Shown: positions 24,320 to 34,080 of the stretch, piece after piece
How the letters are laid out: every line of letters starts with the position of its first letter
How positions within the stretch are numbered: position 1 is the first letter of the stretch
From: Amyloporia xantha
Taxonomy: Eukaryota; Basidiomycota; Agaricomycetes; Polyporales; Adustoporiaceae
Direction: 5' to 3'
DNA: 64,000 bases
NCBI GenBank assembly: GCA_036971615.1
Contig: JAYKKR010000006.1
Location: forward strand, 1,302,001 to 1,366,000
Notes under the pieces: model-generated
Seen by the model: the letters and a program-made list of their open reading frames with translations, nothing else
Databases searched by the model: none
What the model was told of the DNA's origin: nothing
Program-made: the position numbers and the translations under genes

Positions 24320-25644
24320 CTACGCAATCGCTTTCTGCCACTCCTTTGCCGCCTTCTTCATACACCGCTCCAAATCCTCCGCCACCAGCCTCCTATCCAA
24401 CTCCATATCCGACATGTCCTCGCCATGTGTCCTGAACACCTCCAGCACCACGCCCGCCAGATCCGGACCCCGTTTGACAGGCCCGCCCACAGCTGCATCC
24501 CATGACGGCGGGCTCACCGTGCCCCCTCTAACACGCTGGTAGCAAAGTTCGTGCATGCGGAAGCGCAGCAGGTCAAGCTGTGGGTTAGGCGAGAACGAGA
24601 TTGGGAGCTCGGAGGAGGTGATGCGGTTCGCGATGCCGGTCGCGCGTGCGGCGCCGGTCCAGGAGGACGCAGACCAGACCGCTGTGATTTCAAACGGCTG
24701 CAATGGCGGTCAGAGTACTGGTCTCGAATTGACGAAGTGACTGAAGGACACGCACTCCAGGCACGAACGTGAGACAGTCGAAAGCGAGCGCAAATGGTGC
24801 GATACTCGTCGCAAGCACGCCGTTCATGATCGCGCCCTTCTTGGCGGACTTGACGAGCTGGGTGAATTCTTCTCGGACATCGTCTGCTGACCAAGAACTT
24901 GGATACACAAATCGCAGCTATTGTCGTGGGATGGTCAATGGAGTGGTCTTCCAGATAGCAGGCTAACCCACTTCTTTTAACTTCTTCTTGTTTGGTGTCC
25001 GTACGAGGAACTCTATCCGGCTGTTCTTGGTGGCGGACATACCCTTTGCGATGAGCTACGAGAGCAATCAGCTATGGATGTCGTACAGTATTCACGATCA
25101 GAAGCAATGACTGCCTCCCAAGAGCCCCACACAATTAAAGAGGCTTCCGGTTTACGTTGAAACCACTAAACAAAGAGACACGCCACACGGTGTGATTGAG
25201 ATATGAGCACTCACCCCTACTGCTTTTGCCTGTACTGTTGGTCAGCTGCGCTCATTGAAAGAAAATGAAACTCACCTTGAAGCCGGTGCCCTTCTCGCGC
25301 GCCTCCCGCTCTTCGGTCTGCCACTTGCGCACTGCTTTGTTTGTCAAGCTGTCCTTCTCACCCTCCTTGAGAGGAGGGAGTGGAGCTGCAAGCGGAGCGT
25401 ATATCATGAACGGCGGCACTTTGCTCTTCTTCTTCGTTGGTGGACGTAGCGTCGGGGGAAACGGTATCAGTAGCGCCACCGTGGGATGACTGGCCTCTGG
25501 CAGGTCGTCCGCGACGGGCTGGTCGCCGAGGGACATGCGCGGTGCTGAGTCTTCGTCTGACATGTGTTCGTGGTCATCGTAAGGGGGATGGTCCTGGGTC
25601 TCGGACATGGAAGGATCCTGGGTGAGAGCCTGTTTTTCAGACAT
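24320..25644 (-). CDS. Conserved fungal protein of unknown function
   Basis: I recognise this as a type of protein widespread in basidiomycetes, without a known role. Exons are 25644-25276, 25229-25215, 25055-24972, 24917-24756 and 24697-24320, giving 335 residues in frame. The N terminus is acidic and disordered, then a proline-rich patch precedes KVPPFMIYAPLAAPLPP and a basic helix. The core reads ATKNSRIEFL, LRFVYPSSW, a hydrophobic helix IAPFALAFDCLTFVPGPFE, then WSASSWTGAARATGIANRI and ISFSPNPQLDLLRFRMHELC. The C terminus is a charged helix ending in KKAAKEWQKAIA. The hydrophobic FALAFDCLTFVPGP segment may contact membrane. Exon 2 is a micro-exon of 15 nt coding AKAVG. The start is divergent from LSm8. 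Function unknown. Confidence 0.8.
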
Positions 25645-26240
25645 AATTGGGAGGGCGTATGCGAGTGAATGATTCGAGCAGTTAAACTATCCACGGAGCC
25701 AGCTTATAAGGCTCTTGGCCGACAGATACGGTAGCAGCGGATTGACGTCATGCCTCACTACACCGGTTCCGCAGCGGCAGGCAGCGGCAGACCAATTGCA
25801 AAGCTGAAAATGACATTCGGATTCTGACTAACAACGCACAAGTTGGGTGTTACACATACCGTGGCTGTCCTTCGTGTTGACTAAGGACTCTAAAGTGGCC
25901 ATTCAGGCACAAGTGAGAGACCTTCGGAAAAGTAGAATGACGCATATCTAAGAATGCCTGGATGAGTTGAATTCTACCGTCGTTCTGCAGTCCACACAAA
26001 TGAAGTATTTGAGAGTAGTCCACGACTGAATCATAGTAAATTTCAAGATCAACGACCTCGACGACCTCTCGATTCCTCGAAAGAAATAATGCACAGCTCC
26101 TGTCCCGCTGCGGCTGGACATTGCTTACAATCACCTGTATCACGTGCAACCGCCACCATTGAGTTCAGTGCAAAGCACAGGAATCTCTTTCAAGCTCATC
26201 GCCTCGCTTCCTCGCGCAAGCCTCCCGAACGCATTCGACG
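25645..26240. other. Divergent promoter with an F-box/LRR-like open frame
   Basis: This 596-bp region separates the unknown-function gene (minus) from LSm8 (plus). A minus-strand frame at 26149-25850 codes about 99 residues with leucine-spaced text such as VVEVVDLEIYYDS, ILHLCGLQN and FPKVSHLCLNG. This recalls the LRR part of basidiomycete F-box proteins. It has no F-box and no clear partner exon, so it may be a relic. Confidence 0.3.
25703..25710 (-). promoter_or_regulatory. TATA-like palindrome CTTATAAG
   Basis: This 8-bp palindrome lies about 60 bp before the start codon at 25644 and is the only TATA-like element there. Confidence 0.3.
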
Positions 26241-26767
26241 ATGGCTAGCCTTCAGGGCTATGTCGACCGTGAGTGGCTTTTCACCCTACCGTCTTCTCCC
26301 TTGATCTTCAGCTTTCAAGTTTGCTAAAGGAACCACGCTCTCGTTCACTTTGTTCACTTCTCAGATCGCGTTCTTCTTATCCTCCAGGATGGGCGTGCCA
26401 TTGTGGTACGTAACGTGGACTCTACTCGAACTGGAACATTCCATCCTAATGTTCTATGTGTCCTGCTCTCGCTGAACTCTGGACACAGGGCGTAATGGCT
26501 GGATTCGACCAAAAGTCTAACGTTGTTCTGTCTGACACCAAAGAGCGTGTCTACAGCATGGATGAAGGCGTGGAAGAGATCCCTCTGGGTCTATATCTGG
26601 TGAAGGGTGACCAAATGTATGTGCCCTTGTCTGCTTACTCGATGATTCCCGCGTTTGAAATAATTGCTCCTTCTAGCGTGCTCATCGGGGAACTCGACGA
26701 AGCGCTGGACAACGCAGTCGACCTCTCAACAATCCGTGCCGAACCCCTACCTCCGATCCGCTATTGA
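26241..26767 (+). CDS. LSM8: U6 snRNA-associated Sm-like protein LSm8
   Basis: LSm8 completes the nuclear LSm2-8 ring, which binds the 3' oligo-U end of U6 snRNA and supports pre-mRNA splicing. Exons 26241-26268, 26365-26405, 26489-26616 and 26677-26767 give 95 residues, matching the family's usual 96. The Sm1 motif covers RVLLILQDGRAIV and GVMAGFDQKSNVVL. The Sm2 motif is LYLVKGDQIVLIGELDE. The C-terminal extension LSTIRAEPLPPIRY corresponds to the family's conserved IRAEPL element, which separates LSm8 from LSm1. All three introns fall in frame, and the start Met opens MASLQGYVDHRV, as expected. Confidence 0.95.
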
Positions 26768-27421
26768 GCGCATCCCGAGGATCTCATGACCGGTACCGTC
26801 GTTCTCCGTGCAGTAAAAGTGATTGGTCGTACTTGGCTCCGATGTGCGAGAATGTAACGCGCAGACTGCGTCAGTCAGATTCTGGCTGTAGTAGGCCGTA
26901 CCGGGCCGCCCACTTGTGTCATGCGTTAGGCTGCAGGGGTCGACGTGGGTTCTCGGGAGCGGAAGCAACGAGGGCTAATGAAAAGCTATGTAGTATTGAA
27001 TTATGCCTAGAACTTTCTAATTCGACTATGCTTGATCGTACTAGTTCAGGCAGTCTCCTCGAGGCGCTGAGCGCTTTGCTTTGGGGTACTGGCAACTGCA
27101 TGGTTGTCGTCTCTCTTGTTCCTACTGATCGGATATGCGAGCGGGTGTCGTCAAAGCCAGGCAGCTGAATATTGCAACCTAGACCCAGCCCGGTCATTTA
27201 CTGTTTCGCAATCTGTCACGCGGATAGAGTTTGAGCTCCTCAAAATCTTTTCAAATTTCGTCATAAAAGGTCATCAGATACAGCAATAACAATCCCTTCA
27301 GTCCAGCTCGTCAAATTCTGAGCGACGGCAAACCACGCCCTTCATGTGACACGCAGGGATGTACGTCCTGTTATCAGGCCATGAATGTGAGTGATGCTGA
27401 TCTCACGCTGAACAACTTTGC
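26768..27421. other. Intergenic, nothing seen
   Basis: This is a 654-bp region downstream of LSm8. Frames on both strands are short and unrecognisable. Confidence 0.45.
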
Positions 27422-27762
27422 TTACTGTTCGCCGTTCAGGATCACAAAAGGCTCGGGAGACCGCCGCGCATGCGGGACCACGAGGGTGTTGATTTCGTGG
27501 AGTCGCTGCATGTCCAACCGAGCTATAAGGTCGGGAGAACGACGGTATCTAAGAGCAAGACCATGAGTCCAATAACGAGAAAAATGAAGACCCCTGACTT
27601 ACTGCATAGCACGAGCAAGGATTGCATATTCATCCATACCATTTGCAAATTATCGTCAGCCAGAACGAAGATATAATATCGATAGGAGACGCACAAGGGG
27701 AAGGGAACCGCAAGAGCGGGGACGGCGACGGCGACGAGAGCAATGACAGCGGAAGAACGCAT
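27422..27762 (-). CDS. Candidate small secreted protein (structure unresolved)
   Basis: The start codon at 27762 opens a clear signal-peptide-like sequence, MRSSAVIALVAVAVPALA, followed by VPFPLC. The coding path afterwards is uncertain. A strong donor (gtaagt) lies near 27603, with candidate acceptors at about 27550 and 27513. One frame downstream reads EINTLVVPHARRSPEPFVIL before a stop at 27422. Read without that choice, the product would be about 60-80 residues. No family is recognised. Small secreted proteins are common in these fungi, but this one needs transcript support. Confidence 0.3.
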
Positions 27763-28539
27763 CTTGAATTAAACGAATGAAGTGGAGATGTCGTGAACGA
27801 AAATTAAAAGATGACGGTGACGAAATATGAATTAAACGAGATAAGTAAGGCTTTGTAAAAGAGATGTGCTCGGTGAGAAATCAACACAATGATCCAAATT
27901 ATCAGACTCACTATCCAGTACCTGTACCTGAAGAAACTTGGCTCGAACGAAGCTGAGGAGCTGAGGACTCTAGTCATCCAACGGCCTGCTTATATGTGCG
28001 CTGTGATGTTCGGCGCTCATCAATACCTGTGCTGGTAGCCTGACGCCCGGTCGCTGAACAGCGCACCGCCTACACAGCACACGACCGAAACCATCAGACT
28101 AGAACGGCGAGTTCACCACTGAAACACCCGAAAATGGGCGGGTCATTCAGGTTGGATACGATGCCGAACATCAGCGAGTGAATTAACCGGTAACTGAACT
28201 AGGTAGTACTCCTCTCCGATCGAATATGTCGTTGACAGGAAGTTGATGCTGCAATTCCCAATAATCTGCCAAAAATCGACGATTGAACATTGCAATCTAT
28301 CGAATATATCACTTCCTGGAGTCTATTATACATGCCGCTTGTCGTGGGGTCCAGACATAATGCAGACGTCAATCCTTCTTAGATTTGTCCGTCTATATGG
28401 TCAGACTGCTTGATATCATGCTCTCCTAGACCACATTGACGTACTCACCGACGATGGAGCACCCGAGCCAACTTGATCCTTACTTTCCTTGCCCGTCTCT
28501 ACGCCCGGAAAATATTCTGAAATCCGGTAAGTCCTCAAC
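27763..28539. other. Intergenic, nothing seen
   Basis: This 777-bp stretch has no supported gene and no repeat noticed. Confidence 0.45.
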
Positions 28540-28701
28540 TTATAGCAAAGAGCCGAACTCCATACGTTGTCGCTGTTGGGCATCAGATACCCCGACCGGC
28601 GTATTTCCCTCTATGGAGGATACGCCCATAGGCTGTTGTTCGCCTGTGGCCTCGAGAGGGGGCGACTGCGTGCCAAATGATTTCCCTGCACTGGTAGACA
28701 T
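28540..28701 (-). CDS. Small 53-residue protein with strong TATA promoter
   Basis: This intronless frame codes 53 residues rich in Gly, Ser, Gln and Pro. It begins MSTSAGKSFGTQSPPLEATG, contains QQPMGVSSIEGNTPVGVSDA, and ends in a charged QRQRMEFGSLL. No signal peptide or membrane span is present, so it would be cytosolic and probably disordered. The case for a real gene rests on its setting: a perfect TATAAA about 110 bp upstream, followed by a pyrimidine-rich leader with no competing ATG. I do not recognise a family, and an additional 3' exon is possible. Stress-type small proteins of fungi look similar in composition, which is only a resemblance. Confidence 0.45.
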   Translation of the reverse strand: MSTSAGKSFGTQSPPLEATGEQQPMGVSSIEGNTPVGVSDAQQRQRMEFGSLL

Positions 28702-29474
28702 GGCGATCGTTCGAATATAACGGGATGTAAGGCAGCAGATATGTATATTGAAGAGTTAGCGGATGAAGGGGGGGAGAAGTAGTTGGGAGCTTTTTCTAAG
28801 TACCACGCCCATTTATACATTTGTTGCAGCCTTAGCTTACGCTGTTGGTTCCAAGTGTTTGCAATGACGTCGGTCTCCTCTTATGCACGTGGAAATGCGT
28901 CAAAGCGGAGTCACGATCACGTGGTTCTAGAAGACGCGTCGCCGTCGCGTCACCTTACTGCTGAGACCTATTGCAGGACAATATTGTCAGCAGCAAGGGA
29001 GACTCTCTAGAACAGTAATGTCTTAACCCCACTTAACTGTAGTCTGGTGGTTATTTGCAAGTACGAGAAGCCTCAGGTCTCATTCGTGATACCAAACAAA
29101 GTCGTTCAAAAATTTGTGCCGATAACCAAAGAATGTTTTCAAACCTAGTGTGAATCTGGCAAGTTAGAAGGTACGCGGCCCTTTCTGCACCTGAGTAAAA
29201 TAGTTAGCTTTCTGAGGGTTTTTAATAGCAAAGTGCGATGCTTCACCTTTTGTTCGGTGATTCATTTGTGTATCTATGTTTTACTAGAGTTTGTCTCACA
29301 TGTCGGCACTAGATGATTTCATGATTTCACAAGCATCAAACCTAGCCTTGCACCCTTCAATACGTGATTCTAATCAAGCGAGAGGCGCTGCTTCGGAGTG
29401 TTTTCGTATGGAACTACCAGGCTGCAATAACTCCCGTTGTTTCTGAGCTCTGAACGATGGCGATCCATCTGCTT
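28702..29474. other. Intergenic: promoter of the small gene, otherwise empty
   Basis: Apart from the TATA element and leader at the left, this 770-bp stretch is AT-rich and without a supported gene. Confidence 0.45.
28812..28817 (-). promoter_or_regulatory. TATAAA box of the 53-residue gene
   Basis: On the minus strand the context is TGTATAAATGGGCGTGG. It is the best TATA box seen in the window and lies about 110 bp before the start at 28701. Confidence 0.45.
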
Positions 29475-30440
29475 TGAATACTGCACAGCAACATCAGCAT
29501 GTCACAAGAACGGCGAGGCAGCCCGTCTATAAGTGAACTGCACGGCCAAGAACTATAGACGAAGTCCTGTAGTCTCTATTCTGTAACGATCCCATCAGAC
29601 CCTGCTTTCCACTCCCGCCAGACTAATCAGGTCCGCGGTGCGCCGGAAGTAGGGACCAATAAGAGCATAACTGAGCTGCGAGCTGTTGTAGGTGAGCTGT
29701 AGGTGCAGCCTGCCACCATAAGTCCACAAGTGGAACGACGGGAAGAGCTTCCCTCCAATACGGAAGCTCGCGACGTTGAGTTCACCACCTCGCTTCGGAG
29801 TCGGACGAGCCTCGGGAGACCCACTGATAGTCGGAATCGAAAGGCATGAAGGCATAGCGGGGCGGGAGCACCTGCGTGCAGCCGCACATGCTCGACATGA
29901 TCGGCAGTACGGGCTTGCCCGCCATGCCGTCCAGGTAGCTCTGGACCGTGAACGACATCGCGCAGCCGAGGAGCTGCCAGAAGCGAGGAGAGGTGAGGAA
30001 TGCCGCCGTCTGGCTCCTGCATTGTCTCGCCATCTCCCACAGTGCGGCCCTCTGCTCTTCCGCGCTGCTCAACGAACGGGTGGTCTGCAGCAGCATAGGA
30101 AATACGCCGGCACGCGTCGTCGTCTCCATCTCGTGTGGGTTCGTCGAGGGGAGGAGGCGGCGCGAGAGATCGACGACGCTCTTGATGGCAAAGACGTGTG
30201 CTGGGCATGCGATAGTGCCGTTTGAGGCGTGGGCTCGTCACAGCTACCGACGGTGGTTTGTACAGACGCGAGTGCCATAGTCGCCGTACTGAGCTGGGTG
30301 ACGGTGACGCCCTGCGCACGGCAGTCACAGAGAATCTGGTCCGTTTCTGTGGGAGAGTAGATGTGAGTGGCGACGTGGAAGACAGCCTTGTCCAGGTCGT
30401 GACTACAGTCGGCGACGAGACCTGACTTGTAGGCCTGTAG
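29475..30440 (-). pseudogene. Truncated, frameshifted acyltransferase copy
   Basis: This is a decayed duplicate of the last exon and 3' flank of the acyltransferase at 32416-34080. Matching segments include GLVADCSHDLDKAVFHVATH, CRAQGVTVTQLS, RAALWEMARQCRSQTAAFL, SYLDGMAGKPVLP and FPSFHLWTYGGRLHLQLTY. The frame is broken twice. Compared with the intact copy, one base is missing near 30200. A net gain of one base (mod 3) occurs between about 29780 and 29850. The frame that starts the copy runs into a stop at 30069. No N-terminal half with the HxxxD motif is found upstream; the next 160 bp lead into the MAT2B-like gene. The copy therefore cannot make a working enzyme. Similarity extends past the stop codon (29595) to about 29475. 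Confidence 0.85.
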
Positions 30441-30644
30441 ACTCGGAGGATGATCAGAAATAAGATAACTGCGATTGGTCACGTGTACACGTGCGCGCTA
30501 TTCTAGGAAAGACTAGGATTACAACTTTCTACCAACTGTCCACCATCACCGGCACCCTTGCTACACTTGATCATAATAATATCTTTTACTGTAGGTCAGT
30601 TCATAGGGCATTTTCGTCCCATTTATAGCTGGTAGCGAACAGTA

Positions 30645-31982
30645 ATGCGCGTGATCGTAACTGGCAAGTCATTCGAGATCTGCCATTCTCACATGTAACT
30701 CAGCTGGAATCGGACGTCGATCTTCAGGCGCATCAGGCGTCCTTGGATCTGCTGTATACGCCGCGTACAAATCTGCTGGACACACCCTTCTCGGGCTTGC
30801 GCACTCGCGCCCGACCGATAAACTTAAACAGCTCGACCTCCTGAACTCGACGGAGGTGGAGAAAGTCTTTGCAGAGTTCGGACCAGATTGTGAGCCCCCT
30901 GCGATGTTAACGAATGTCTTTCTCCTGCTCATGGCACACGTGTGATCCTGGGTGGTAGGGGTGATCCATTGTGCTGCGGAGAGGAGGCCGGACGTCGCAG
31001 AGAAGGTGCGTATGCCAGCTATGCAACTACCGTTTGTTTTTTTGTCTTTATGTCTTGTAGGACCCAGAGGGTGCTCGTCAAGTCAGTACAATCTGCAAGC
31101 TATCATAAGCAAGATATCGCTGAACGATCTGACTCTGCAGCTGAATGCGGTCCTCCCGGAATATCTCGCCAAGCTCTCCAAAGCACTGAAATTCACGCTC
31201 GTTTATATCTCGACCGGTAAGCTCACATCCTGAAGTATGTGACCACATCAGTCCCTGATTCATTGCCGACAGACTACGTATTCGACGGTACTTCACCGCC
31301 TTACACACCCTCCGCGATGACCAATCCGGTCAATCTATACGGGCGGACGAAACGCGATGGCGAGCTGTCCGTTCTCGGTGTGGTGGGCAGCAAGAGCGTA
31401 GTCCTCCGTGTTCCTGTCCTCTACGGACCGGCGCCCAAGAACTCAGACTCCGCGGTCAATATCCTGCTGGACGTCGTCACAGATCAATCGGGGAAGCAGT
31501 ATAAGATGGACCACTATGCCACCCGGTACCCAACTAATGTGCTCGATATTGCCGAATTTCTTGTTCGCCTGTCATGTGAGCTCTCCTCCTTCTCTGTCCC
31601 GCAGATAGATGACCTGCAACGCGGGAATAGCATTACCGCCATCTCAAGCCATCCCTCCTATCCTGCACTACTCTGCAGGCGAGCCGTTCACGAAATACGA
31701 GATGTGTCTCGTCTTCTCCCGCATCCTCGGCCTACCACACGCGCACATCATTTCGGACGCAGAACCGCCCAAGGTGCGTGGAGTAAACGGCCGCCTATTC
31801 CCGGTCGTTACTCATGCTTGTCCATTGGGCGTTGACACACACAGGGAGATGCGGCGACGACGCGCCCCCGTGACTGCCAGCTGTACACACGCGAGACGGA
31901 AGATCTCATGGAAGGCCACGGCGGGCTTGGCTGGACGCCATTCGAAGAGTGGTGGGAGAGCTATCTGAAGGCGAAGCAGTGA
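30645..31982 (+). CDS. MAT2B/RmlD-like NAD(P)-binding protein
   Basis: This is an extended short-chain dehydrogenase fold of the RmlD group. Its closest familiar relative is the regulatory beta subunit of methionine adenosyltransferase, which binds NADP and tunes S-adenosylmethionine synthesis. Exons 30645-30663, 30728-30889, 30959-31005, 31061-31081, 31141-31216, 31273-31575, 31631-31773 and 31845-31982 give 302 residues. The dinucleotide motif is MRVIVTGASGVLGSAV, completed across intron 1. HCAAERRPDVAEKDPEGARQ follows, then YISTDYVFDG, the YGRTK motif (YxxxK) and ATRYPTNVLDIA. Intron 1 uses a GC donor (gcaagt at 30664) and exon 4 is only 21 nt. A true dTDP-rhamnose reductase role is less likely, since the acidic insert and overall text follow MAT2B. 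The gene lies between the dead and live acyltransferase copies. Confidence 0.88.
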
Positions 31983-32290
31983 CGTCAAGCCTCGGACAAG
32001 GCTAAATATTGGTAACTGAAACCGAAGAGTGAAAGGTGTACGATATTAAAGTTGCTGTTAACTATTGTATCCATATTTTGTGTTAAGAGATGCTCGATCA
32101 GGCATCATTAAGGCGGGCTGTCAACTACGCATTTCATGGAAGGAGGTGAGTCTTCGTCGGTTAGAAGAATCGTTAGACATGCCATATGGGCGCCATGAAC
32201 GTCAACTTGTGATTTATTGTCCGCGAGGGCGACGCTCTATGTAGACAGTCGATACGGGGTTAGCTACACGATATTTGTAGTACAGAGAGT
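31983..32290. other. Intergenic between MAT2B-like and acyltransferase
   Basis: This 308-bp convergent spacer holds 3' flanks only; no gene was seen. Confidence 0.5.
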
Positions 32291-33270
32291 TCTGAATGAT
32301 GTACAGCATAATAAAATGAACGTGTTACAAGAACGCCGGGACAGCCCGTCTATAAGCTATCTGCGCAGCCAAGAGCTGGAGACGAAAGTCCTGTAGTCTC
32401 CATTCCGCAGCGATCCTACCAGAGTTTTCTTTCCACCCCCGCCTGACCAATCAACTCCGCAATGCGCCGGAAGTACAGACCAATAAGCGCGTCACTGAAC
32501 TGGGAGCTATCATAGGTGAGCTGTAAATGCAGCCTGCCGCCATACGTCCACAAATGGAACGACGGGAAGACTTTGCCTCCGAAACAGAGGCTCGCGACGC
32601 CGAGTTCGCCGCCGCGCCTCCCGGTCGGACGACCGCCGACAGCGACAGGATCGAAACCGGAACCCGTGATAGCGTAGCGCGGCGGGAACGCCTGCGTGAC
32701 GTCGCCCATGCTCGACATGAACGGCAGGACAGGCTTCCCCGCCAGGCCGTCCAGGTAGCACTGGATCGTGAACGCCTGCGCGTAGTCGAGGAGCTGCCAG
32801 AAGTGAGGGGACGTGAGGACCGCCGCCGTCTGGGTCCTGCACTGTTCCGCCATCTCCCAGAGCGCGGCTCTTTGCTCTTCCGCACTGTGTAAGGAGCGAG
32901 AGGTCTGTAGGAGCAGGGGATACACGCCGGCGCGTGTCGTCGTCTCCATCTCGTGCGGGTTCGTGGAGGGGAGGAGGCGGCGCGAGAGGTCGACGGCGCT
33001 GTTGATGGCGAAGACGTGGGGCTGGCCGTGCGATGGTGCTGGTTGGGATTGGGAGCTGGAGCTGGAGCTGCCGTCGCCGGGCTGGACAGACGCGAGCGCC
33101 ATAGCCGCCATACTGAGCTGGGTGACAGTGACGCCCTGCGCACGGCAGCCACGGATGATCTGAACCGTCTCTGGGGGAGACCAGACGTGCGTGGCGACGC
33201 GGAAGGCAGCTCTGTCCGGGTCGTGTGCGCCGTCGGCGACAAGACCTGTCTTGTCCTACAGTAGGAGATG
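32291..33270. repeat. Intact partner of a segmental duplication with 29475-30440
   Basis: The plus-strand sequences run in parallel from the 3' flank (shared core AGCCCGTCTATAAG) through the whole last exon to just inside the intron. Divergence is noticeable at silent and replacement positions. Both copies have the same orientation and are about 2.8 kb apart. Confidence 0.8.
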
Positions 33271-34080
33271 GGAAATGAGAACGATCGCGACGCGCAGTAT
33301 ACGTAGATCGCTACGACTGACCAGATGAGAGCCCTTCATCATTTCGGCGTATACCTGTCTGCCTGCCTCCAAGTCAGCGGTGCTGCAGCGCGACAAGTCC
33401 TGTATCTGGTCCTCTACACATGCTGGCAGGCGAGGAGGGAGGACTGGAAAGGAGAACCGACGAACGAGCGTCGATTCTGCTTCCCCGTCCTGAGAGAGCA
33501 GCTCGAGAAATTGCCGCAACACATTCAGAAGACCGAAGCCGTCCGTCGTGCAATGTGGAGCCTGCAGCCCGAGCACGTACTGGCCCCTAGCCTCGCCGAC
33601 TCCCGTCGACCATTGAATAGCAGACGTCGAGGAGGTGATATCGAGCACATGCCGAGGATCGATGCTCAAGCATCTGTCCAACACAGACTTCACCTCCGCG
33701 TCCCTGTTCTCGAAAGTGCCAAAGCGGATGGTTGCGTTTGCCTGCTCGACTGCGTGCGCCTCCGACACGGGGCTCGAGCAGACGAATTCGGGGAGGGAGG
33801 TGGCGAAGGAGATGCGGGATGCTAGCGTGGGGTGGTGGAGGCGAACGGCGGCCCATGCGTGCATGACGTCCTCGTTTGTGATGAGACGGCTGCCTGGGGT
33901 GGTTTCGAGGCCGACGATTCCGTACACGTCGTTCCAGCCTCGAGAATGACGGGACAGAACCTGGCGACACTCGCGCTGTCCCAGCAGACGGGACGATGTC
34001 AGGGGAACATGGGTGTCGGTAAATCGAGAAGCGCGAGCAACTGCGACTGCATGGTGGGCGAGGCGGCGGAAAATATCCAT
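32416..34080 (-). CDS. CoA-dependent acyltransferase, condensation/BAHD-like
   Basis: Two exons (34080-33322 and 33255-32416) give 532 residues. The family transfers acyl groups, usually from CoA, onto hydroxyl or amino acceptors; fungal members include sesquiterpenoid O-acetyltransferases. The catalytic HxxxDG motif is present as HCTTDGFGLLNVLRQFLELL near residue 180. The C-terminal half carries VLPFMSSMGDV, RGGELGVASLCFGGK and FPSFHLWTYGGRLHLQLTY, where family members have the second structural motif leading to the solvent channel. The N terminus (GWNDVYGIVGLE, DVMHAWAAVRLHHPTLASRI) is the usual helix-strand opening of this fold. No signal peptide is seen, so a cytosolic enzyme is likely. 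The substrate is unknown. An upstream exon cannot be excluded. Confidence 0.82.

Noticed and set aside
18244..34080. Secondary-metabolite gene cluster (P450, acyltransferase, dehalogenase)
   Set aside because: No core synthase, prenyltransferase or pathway regulator is present and the genes are scattered among housekeeping genes.
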